From NCBI GenBank assembly GCA_019009955.1, contig CM032228.1, forward strand, positions 257,655,001-257,719,000: 64,000 bases of DNA. Direction: 5' to 3'. The position numbers were made by a program, and so were the translations under genes. Under the pieces are notes generated by a model. It saw only the letters and a list, made by a program, of their open reading frames with translations. It searched no databases and was not told the origin of the DNA. Shown here one piece after another: positions 56,101 through 64,000 of this stretch (its first letter is position 1; each line of letters starts with the position of its first letter). This DNA is from Riptortus pedestris. Lineage: Eukaryota > Arthropoda > Insecta > Hemiptera > Alydidae.

Positions 56101-57850
56101 CACTACGTCTGCGACCGGCATAAGTGAAGGCAAGACTCCACTCCGGACACCACCCAGTCCCGTAGTTTCACATTGAGTAGGCAGAACCCTACCCCATTAA
56201 GGCAGGAGTGATCACCCTGCCCGAACAGCAAAGCCGACTAAGGACCTACTGTTCCTCCGGTTTCCCCTACCCAGCAGCTACAGCAGCGGGGGCTTAACTG
56301 CTCGCCACTGGGAATGAGCCGGCCCCGTGCCGGAAAGTTCTACTGGAGGACAGCTCATTCCAAGCTCATCCTTTGGATTAACGGGGGTTGTAGGTCCAGG
56401 GGATTATGAGGCGACCCCACTGCCCCCCCCCAGGGTATATAGAGGCCCCAGCCAGTCCTACTGGAGACAGCTCAACCCAAGCTCCACCATGGATAAACGG
56501 GGGTTGTTTGTAGGTCAGGTTGATATGACCACTGCCCCCCCCCGGCTGTATAGAGGGCCCGCCAGTCTAACTGGAGACAGCTCATTCCAGCGCCACCTTG
56601 GGGGTTAACGGGGGCTTGTAAGGTCAGCGTGGATATGGACCACGTGCCCGCCCCCGGGTATATAGAGGCCCGCCAGTCTACTGGAGACAGCTCATTCCAG
56701 CTCCACCTTGGATAACGGGGGTTGTAGGTCAGGTGATATGACCACTGCCCGCCCCCGGGTATATAGAGGCCCGCCAGTCTACTGGAGACAGCTCATTCCA
56801 GCTCCTCCTTGGATAACGGGGGTTGTAGGTCAGGTGATATGACCACTGCCCGCCCCCGGGTATATAGAGGCCCGCCAGTCTACTGGAGACAGCTCATTCC
56901 AGCTCCTCCTTGGATAACGGGGGTTGTAGGTCAGGTGATATGACCACTGCCCGCCCCCGGGTATATAGAGGCCCGCCAGTCTACTGGAGACAGCTCATTC
57001 CAGCTCCTCCTTGGATAACGGGGGTTGTAGGTCAGGTGATATGACCACTGCCCGCCTCCGGCTATATAGAGGCCCGCCAGTCTACTGGAGACAGGTGATA
57101 TGACCAGCCCGCCCCCGGTATATAGAGGCCCGCCAGTCTACTGGAGACAGCCCTGCCCGCGCCCGGGTATATAGAGGCCCGCCAGTCTACCGGAGACAGC
57201 TCATTCCAGCTCCTCCTTGGATAACGGGGGTTGTAGGTCAGGTGATATGACCACTGCCCGCCCCCGGGTATATAGAGGCCCGCCAGTCTACTGGAGACAG
57301 CTCATTCCAGCTCCTCCTTGGATAACGGGGGTTGTAGGTCAGGTGATATGACCACTGCCCGCCCCCGGGTATATAGAGGCCCGCCAGTCTACTGGAGACA
57401 GCTCATTCCAGCTCCTCCTTGGATAACGGGGGTTGTAGGTCAGGTGATATGACCACTGCCCGCCCCCGGGTATATAGAGGCCCGCCAGTCTACTGGAGAC
57501 AGCTCATTCCAGCTCCTCCTTGGATAACGGGGGTTGTAGGTCAGGTGATATGACCACTGCCCGCCCCCGGGTATATAGAGGCCCGCCAGTCTACTGGAGA
57601 CAGCTCATTCCAGCTCCTCCTTGGATAACGGGGGTTGTAGGTCAGGTGATATGACCACTGCCCGCCCCCGGGTATATAGAGGCCCGCCAGTCTACTGGAG
57701 ACAGCTCATTCCAGCTCCTCCTTGGATAACGGGGGTTGTAGGTCAGGTGATATGACCACTGCCCGGCCCCGGGTATATAGAGGCCCGCCAGTCTACTGGA
57801 GACAGCTCATTCCATCTCATCCTTGGATATCGGGGGTTGTAGGTCTAGTT
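53157..57850. repeat. 101-bp satellite array with TATA/Inr-like module, ~42 units
   Basis: In the clean part the period is exactly 101 bp (TATATAGAGGCC at 56659, 56760, 56861, 56962). The unit reads TGACCACTGCCCGCCCCCGG, GTATATAGAGGCCCGCC, AGTCTACTGGAGACAG, CTCATTCCAGCTCCTCC, TTGGATAACGGGGGTTG. 53157-56640 is full of scattered one-base indels. 56640-57840 is almost uniform apart from short deletion units at 57090-57180. TATATAG and TCATTC stand 35 bp apart in each clean unit. A 480-bp foreign segment interrupts at 55850-56330. The array frames are artefacts. Confidence 0.95.
55850..56330. other. Non-satellite GC-rich insertion within the 101-bp array
   Basis: About 480 bp unlike the satellite, opening ATTGTGACCCCACGTACGG and closing near CCGGCCCCGTGCCGG (an inverted repeat). 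Frames of 76 and 102 codons on the plus strand overlap; neither is recognised. It could be part of a retroelement 5' region or a gene fragment. Confidence 0.5.
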
Positions 57851-58045
57851 GTTCAATCAGTACGTCAAAACTCTTATAGCGGGTCGTCGAGTGCTACTCG
57901 CGGGCAATGATCTTACAAGTCTATAATACCAACTGAGAAAAATTAAAAAATAGTGCCCATGAAACATTTTTGAAAATGTGGCAATTTACCGCCGGTAATC
58001 TATTGAATTTTAGCTAGATACTGCTGTGGGGGAGGGGTTGTAAAT
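57851..58045. other. Unique spacer between two arrays
   Basis: AT-rich sequence with no recognised feature; the G-rich array begins at its right edge. Confidence 0.4.
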
Positions 58046-59125
58046 AGTCTTCTAGTAGAGGGGGGGGGGGCTGTATATAGTCTTCTGGTAGATGAGGGGT
58101 ATATAGCCTTCTGGTAGGTGGGGGGGGGGTGTATAAAGCCTTCTGGTAGGTGGGGGGGGGGTATATAGCCTTCTGGTAGGGGGGGTGTATATAGCCTTCT
58201 GGTAGGTGGTGGGGTGTATATAGCCTTTTGGTAAGGGGGGGGTCGATAGCATTATGGTAGGTGGGGGGGTGTATATAGCCTTCTGGTAGGTGGGGGGGGG
58301 TGTATATAGCTTCTGGTCGGTGGGGGGGCTGTATTTAGCCTTCTGGTAGGTGGGGGGGGGTGTATATAGCCTTCGTATAGGTGGGGGGCGGGTGTATATA
58401 GCCTTCTGGTAGGGGGGGGGGGTGTATATAGCCTTCTTGTAGGTGGGGGGCGGGTGTATCTAGGCTTCTGGTAGGTGGGGGGGGTGTATATAGCCTTCTG
58501 GTAGGTGGGGGGGGGGTGTATATAGCCTTCTTGTAGGTGGGGTGGGGTGTATATAGCCTTCTTGTAGGTGGGGAGGGGTGTATATAGCCTTCTGGTAGGT
58601 GGGGGGGGGTGTATATAGTCTTCTGGTAGGGGGGGGGTGTATATAGCTTCTGGTAGGTGGGGGGGTGTATATAGCCTTCTGGTAAGGGGGGTGTATATAG
58701 CCTTCTGGTAGGTGGGGAGGGGTGTATATAGCTTCTGGTAGGTGGGGGGGTGTAGATAGCCTTCTGGTAGGTGGGGGGGTGTATATAGCCTTCTGGTAGG
58801 GGGGGTGTATATAGCCTTCTTGTAGGTGGGGGGGTGTATATAGCTTCTGGTAGGTGGGGGGGGTGTATATAGCTTCTGGTAGGTGGGGAGGGGTGTATAT
58901 AGCCTTCTTGTAGGTGGGTAGGGGTGTATATAGCTTCTGGTAGGTGGGGGGGTGTATATAGCCTTCTTGGATGTGGGGAGGGGTGTGTATAGCTTGTGGT
59001 AGGTGGGGGGGGGTGTATATAGCCTTCTGGTAGGTGGGGAGGGGTGTATATAGCTTCTGGTAGGTGGGGGGGGGGTATATAGCTTCTGGTAGGTGGGGGG
59101 GGGTGTATAAAGCCTTCTGGTTGGT
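58046..59125. repeat. G-rich ~27-33 bp minisatellite, about 35 units
   Basis: GTATATAGCCTTCTGGTAGG alternates with G runs of 5-10. Early units read TATATAGTCTTCTGGTAG, close to a fusion of TATATAG and AGTCTACTGGAG of the neighbouring 101-bp unit. G-run length varies from unit to unit. Strong G-quadruplex potential on the plus strand. Confidence 0.93.
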
Positions 59126-59515
59126 TCTAATACCTCGCCTTAGCTTGAAAGGAGTATGGCTGATTGGAGTTGCAAATTTTCTTGGGGATCATAATTATCT
59201 GTAATAGGTCTAAATTGACCAATTTTCTTTAGACTTTTAAAAAACATCGGCTATTGGTCCCTTTTCATAGCCGATCCATTAGGCTTGGGGGGGGGGGAGA
59301 GCCGATGAAAATACAAATTACTCCGTTAATACTCAAGCTGTAGCTACATCTGCAAGCTCGCTATTATCGAATTTACTTGATGAACTGGTTGGGCTAGCAT
59401 TTGACGTAAATAAATTTATTGATATTTTATAAAGAAATCAACAATAACAGTATAACATTTTGCATTGTTTACATTAACTTGAGATTACCATCAGCTGAGT
59501 AACATAACGTAAAAT
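59126..59515. other. Unassigned spacer
   Basis: A weak Helentron-like patch (TAGCCGATCCATTAGG, a G run, ACTCCGTTAATACTCAAG) is possible at 59265-59340. Confidence 0.35.
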
Positions 59516-59518
59516 GAA

Positions 59519-59940
59519 AAGGCCCGTCGCCTAGGTGCTGCGTAATCAAAGCAGCTTTCCCACGTGCTGGTCTTGTGATCACCATATTCCGTATTTCTAT
59601 CTAAAAGACAGATGAGTAGAAAGGAGCAAGAAGAGGGGGGGGGTCTTACTGAAGGCTGAAAACTAGAAAAACTAGCTGCGTGTTTCAGTTACGAAAATGC
59701 CTGGAACAAAAGTTGTTGAGCATTTATAATTTAAAAAGATTGACCATTTTACGATCCGACTCAATAACAACATCCAACATTATTCCGATTTTTGAATTCC
59801 ACTCCCCCCCCCCCCCGGTGTAAACTGCCACTATTCCAAGTCCGATTTTAGCCAATATCAAATGTCATCTGTGATAGTTACATATCGAGTATGGTATAGG
59901 TCAATTAAATATTTTTGAAATCAGATCGTAAAATCTTAAC
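59519..59940 (-). mobile_element. Helentron-like element, 5'-truncated
   Basis: 3' terminus CCCGTCGCCTAGGTGCTGCG and AAAGCAGCTTTCCCACGTG, subterminal block, diverged core with CGATCCGACTCAATAAC and a poly-C segment. Confidence 0.58.
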
Positions 59941-59944
59941 TGAA

Positions 59945-60247
59945 CACGACATCCTTCAACGAATTTGCATAATAAATGTCTCTTGAATAGAATAGTTGGT
60001 CTTTAAGCGTAGAATAAAGAGGTCCAAGATATACCAGTCTCTTGTTAATATGACATGAGTTGGAGTGTAGGTATATAGTCAATGTCATAAGGCCCCTCTG
60101 TAAGGATCATCCGTATTACTAGTTCAAGGTCAAGCATATACAATTATAGGAATGAGTAGTGATTTCTACAAGGTGAAGCAATTTTTGTGTTTGAAACCCA
60201 TTGTGGTTCCTGCGAATTTGTTAATATATTCATACTGAGGAGAGATT
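59945..60247. other. Eroded Helentron-like patch and spacer
   Basis: GTCTCTTGAATAGAATAGTTGG and TTAATATGACATGAGTTGG recall the subterminal block; the rest is unassigned. Confidence 0.4.
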
Positions 60248-62396
60248 ATGCTCTACAGCAGCTGCAGTTGCTGGCTGCATCCGGAGAGTGCATCTCCCTG
60301 TAGGTACTGCACCCACTCTATGCTCCCCTATAGCTGTACCCTAGGGGCGGGCTGCTCTACAGCAGCTGCAGTTGCTGGCTGCATCCGGAGAGTGCATCTC
60401 CCTGTAGGTACTGCACCCACTCTATGCTCCCCTATAGCTGTACCCTAGGGGCGGGCTGCTCTACAGCAGCTGCAGTTGCTGGCTGCATCCGGAGAGTGCA
60501 TCTCCCTGTAGGTACTGCACCCACTCTATGCTCCCCTATAGCTGTACCCTAGGGGCGGGCTGCTCTACAGCAGCTGCAGTTGCTGGCTGCATCCGGAGAG
60601 ACAGTGCATCTCCCTGTAGGTACTGCACCCACTCTATGCTCCCCTATAGCTGTACCCTAGGGGCGGGCTGCTCTACAGCAGCTGCAGTTGCTGGCTGCAT
60701 CCGGAGAGAGAGTGCATCTCCCTGTAGGTACTGCACCCACTCTATGCTCCCCTATAGCTGTACCCTAGGGGCGGGCTGCTCTACAGCAGCTGCAGTTGCT
60801 GGCTGCATCCGGAGAGAGAGTGCATCTCCCTGTAGCTACTGCACCCACTCTATGCTCCCCTATAGCTGCACCCTAGGGGCGGGCTGCTCTACAGCAGCTG
60901 CAGTTGCTGGCTGCATCCGGAGAGTGCATCTCCCTGTAGCTACTGCACCCACTCTATGCTCCCCTATAGCTGTACCCTAGGGGCGGGCTGCTCTACAGCA
61001 GCTGCAGTTGCTGGCTGCATCCGGAGAGAGAGTGCATCTCCCTGTAGGTACTGCACCCACTCTATGCTCCCCTATAGCTGTACCCTAGGGGCGGGCTGCT
61101 CTACAGCAGCTGCAGTTGCTGGCTGCATCCGGAGAGAGAGTGCATCTCCCTGTAGGTACTGCACCCACTCTATGCTCCCCTATAGCTGTACCCTAGGGGC
61201 GGGCTGCTCTACAGCAGCTGCAGTTGCTGGCTGCATCCGGAGAGTGAGTGCATCGCCCTGGAGGTACTGCACCCACTCTATGCTCCCCTATAGCTGCACC
61301 CTAGGGGCGGGCTGCTCTACAGCAGCTGCAGTTGCTGGCTGCATCCGGAGAGTGCATCTCCCTGTAGGTTCTGCACCCACTCTATGCTCCCCTATAGCTG
61401 TACCCTAGGGGCGGGCTGCTCTACAGCAGCTGCAGTTGCTGGCTGCATCCGGGGAGACAGTGCATCTCCCTGTAGGTACTGCACCCACTCTATGCTCCCC
61501 TATAGCTGTACCCTAGGGGCGGGCTGCTCTACAGCAGCTGCAGTTGCTGGCTGCATCCGGGGAGACAGTGCATCTCCCTGTAGGTACTGCACCCACTCTA
61601 TGCTCCCCTATAGCTGTACCCTAGGGGCGGGCTGCTCTACAGCAGCTGCAGTTGCTGGCTGCATCCGGAGAGTGCATCTCCCTGTAGGTACTGCACCCAC
61701 TCTATGCTCCCCTGTAGCTGTACCCTAGGGGCGGGCTGCTCTACAGCAGCTGCAGTTGCTGGCTGCATCCGGAGAGTGCATCTCCCTGTAGGTACTGCAC
61801 CCACTCTATGCTCCCCTATAGCTGCACCCTAGGGGCGGGCTGCTCTACAGCAGCTGCAGTTGCTGGCTGCATCCGGAGAGTGCATCTCCCTGTAGCTACT
61901 GCACCCACTCTATGTACTGCACCCACTCTATGCTCCCCTATAGCTGCACCCTAGGGGCGGGCTGCTCTACAGCAGCTGCAGTTGCTGGCTGCATCCGGAG
62001 AGTGCATCTCCCTGTAGCTACTGCACCCACTCTATGCTCCCCTATAGCTGTACCCTAGGGGCGGGCTGCTCTACAGCAGCTGCAGTTGCTGGCTGCATCC
62101 GGAGAGAGAGTGCATCTCCCTGTAGCTACTGCACCCACTCTATGCTCCCCTATAGCTGTACCCTAGGGGCGGGCTGCTCTACAGCAGCTGCAGTTGCTGG
62201 CTGCATCCGGAGAGAGAGTGCATCTCCCTGTAGCTACTGCACCCACTCTATGCTCCCCTATAGCTGTACCCTAGGGGCGGGCTGCTCTACAGCAGCTGCA
62301 GTTGCTGGCTGCATCCGGAGAGAGAGTGCATCTCCCTGTAGGTTCTGCACCCACTCTATGCTCCCCTATAGCTGTACCCTAGGGGCGGGCTGCTCT
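60248..62396. repeat. 104/108-bp satellite array, about 20 units
   Basis: GGGGCGGGCTGCTCTACAGC marks each unit, starting 104 bp apart at first. Roughly half the units carry a 4-bp insertion after CCGGAGAG (GAGA, ACAG or GAGT), giving 108 bp. One unit near 61900 has a short internal duplication. Each contains the dyad-rich CAGCAGCTGCAG. The 108-bp units stay in frame and the 104-bp units shift it, which produces the series of 114-150 residue frames and argues against coding. Confidence 0.96.
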
Positions 62397-62459
62397 TAAA
62401 TAGGAAGCACCATATTAACAGTGTTTAGCTCTGTCGCCCCCCTTCCTCCCCGTCCTCCC

Positions 62460-62461
<2 letters not shown>

Positions 62462-62527
<66 letters not shown>
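62462..62527. repeat. (CT)n microsatellite
   Basis: About 33 CT units directly beyond the satellite edge. Confidence 0.95.
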
Positions 62528-62534
<7 letters not shown>

Positions 62535-63745
62535 CTTCTTCTTTTTAAGCAAGAAATAGAGGATAGAATGCTATATGACGTCTTTCCATTTGGTGAGTAA
62601 TTTTCAGATTTTTTTTTCTGCAGAGTATTAAAATGGTTATTTTAGGGCGATTTAGTATTAAGAGAACAATCTCTGAAAGGAGATATGAGTGTGTAGGTGA
62701 GGTTGAATAACTTGCACCCAGGTCAGCGTACCATTATCCAGGTCTTTGATTACCCATTCGCCTATTTGTCAATATTGTCTTAATAAACCGAGATACACCG
62801 ACAATGCCAGCTTATTATACTTTACCTCTGCTCCACAATATAATAATCATTATCCTTACTTTGGTGTTGGGAAATGTCTCATTTCCGACATTTGATTCTA
62901 TGGACTGCTAATAGCAGAACTACAGTATACATGCTTGGAAAGTGCTGATTCCAGACTGAGGTTGGGGGTCGATACCATCTACTCGTGATGGTGAGGTAGT
63001 TGAGTATCTATTGCACCTATGAAGACGTTATTTCTGCCTCTCGAAAGGGAGTGAGGTACAATTGTTCTATATGTCAGCATTTTATGAGTAATACGAAATA
63101 TATACATACTTACTTCTGACATAGCTCAGGCATCACTCCTCTAGTCAAAATGGGACAAAACCGATAATTACGTTGAAATCAGCAACCGATTTTCGTGATT
63201 AAAATATTTCTTTACTTTCAATAATGTTAATGATGTTTAGTTAAGAACGTTAGATCTGTAACTGAGTTCACCATCAAAGATATTTCAAGATTTTCATTAT
63301 TTCCCGTCTTCATACATATTCATTCTCTGCCCTGACTGAAGGTGAGGTCAAGACACCACCTCCATGCCCAGATTTCCTCGATGAGTGAATGAAACCAAGA
63401 TGAAATCGGATTAAACAGGGTGATAAAAGGTCGGAGGTCTCGCCCCAAAATACACCTCTTCAGGTGACAGCTCATTAATGGCTACACTGAATCGGAAAAG
63501 GACACTCCTCACTCTAATAATTGTAGGACAAATATTTAGCTGCAAATATATTGTTCGTGAAGTTAACCCTTTCCTTGCGCAAAGGCACTATAGTGGCTTG
63601 ATTCAATAGTAGTCTATAGGGTTAATCAATAGTTTAACAAGATTGGTTCTGTAACATGTTACGATCCTACTCATAATAATGGAGATGTTTTGAATTTTTC
63701 AACGTCAAATCTTATTTGATGATGTCATCAGACCATGTATCTCTT
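62528..63745. other. Unassigned stretch
   Basis: No recognisable gene or repeat terminus. Weak Helentron-like words (GATTGGTTCTGTAAC) begin near 63640. Confidence 0.35.
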
Positions 63746-64000
63746 GAATTAAGTGGTTAATGAAAATCATATTTACTTGGAATGAAGTGGTTCATGATGA
63801 GTAGGAATTAGGGGTTTACTGATAGCCGGAAACTTAAATATGGAAATATCACGGTTAATAATCAATATAGAGAAAACATGTACATAACAACATTCATAGA
63901 ACATTAGATTTGCAATAAGATTGGTACTATACAATTTTACGATCCGACGTATAATAACGGAGATACGGTACAATATTTCGAGTTCTCTTCGCCCGTTTTC
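63746..64000 (-). mobile_element. Helentron-like element, cut by window end
   Basis: Subterminal TTCATGATGAGTAGGAATTAG and core TCACGGTTAATAATCAATA, GCAATAAGATTGGTACTATAC, ACGATCCGACGTATAATAACG run to the edge. The 5' terminus would lie beyond 64000. Confidence 0.65.

Noticed and set aside
60248..62399. Cys/Ala-rich 150-residue tandem protein
   Set aside because: Mixed 104- and 108-bp units break the frame repeatedly.

Overview
This window is repeat-dominated nuclear DNA from a eukaryote, most likely an arthropod. It is AT-rich, full of microsatellites and minisatellites, and built from decayed transposable elements: Helitrons, tRNA-derived SINEs, LINE fragments and a 5S-rRNA-derived repeat. 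I find no complete protein-coding gene, no bacterial operon and no CRISPR array. The LINE fragments (R2-type endonuclease tail, CCHC-ended RT tail) and the Helitron and SINE types would fit an insect, perhaps a hemipteran, but that is a weak inference.

Layout. 1-412 is the 5' end of a Helitron, capped by (TA)n. 1618-1800 is a tRNA-SINE, and 2410-4425 is a 114-bp minisatellite whose unit resembles the 3' half of that SINE. 4751-7225 holds two copies of an abundant Helentron-like element around a complete Helitron (5517-6416). 7340-8140 is the 3' end of a LINE. 9139-9210 and 10038-11825 are large simple-sequence tracts; the second is 1.8 kb of CT-rich polypyrimidine. 11995-12979 is another Helitron. 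13.7-30 kb is a mosaic of Helentron-like copies in both orientations, with SINE, LINE and Helitron pieces inserted. 31.4-34 kb has a single-copy relative of a distal satellite, then three LINE tails. 34147-34690 is a 17-bp minisatellite. 35626-36396 is an element with long terminal inverted repeats. 36508-37920 is a complete Helitron. 39952-40857 is a near-perfect 103-bp array. 44-52.4 kb is again Helentron-like DNA with nested Helitron and SINE insertions and a G-rich minisatellite grown inside one copy. 52990-62528 is a 9.5-kb block of satellites: a 5S-like head, a 101-bp array with an internal TATA/Inr-like module, a G-rich array apparently derived from it, a 104/108-bp array, and (CT)n.

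The unifying observation is one very abundant family, about thirty fragments. Its 5' end is a near-perfect 30-bp palindrome centred on TTAA, it carries an internal (TA)n, and its 3' end has a 12-bp inverted repeat of the 5' end followed by a short GC hairpin. This resembles non-autonomous Helentrons (HINE/DINE-1 type). The canonical Helitrons often sit in (TA)n, in two cases within the (TA)n of this family. Several tandem arrays can be traced to pieces of dispersed elements, so the window records how mobile elements seed satellites. Single-base indel noise in part of the 101-bp array suggests assembly or polishing error there. A few candidate exons and one TATA/Inr site are listed at low confidence.
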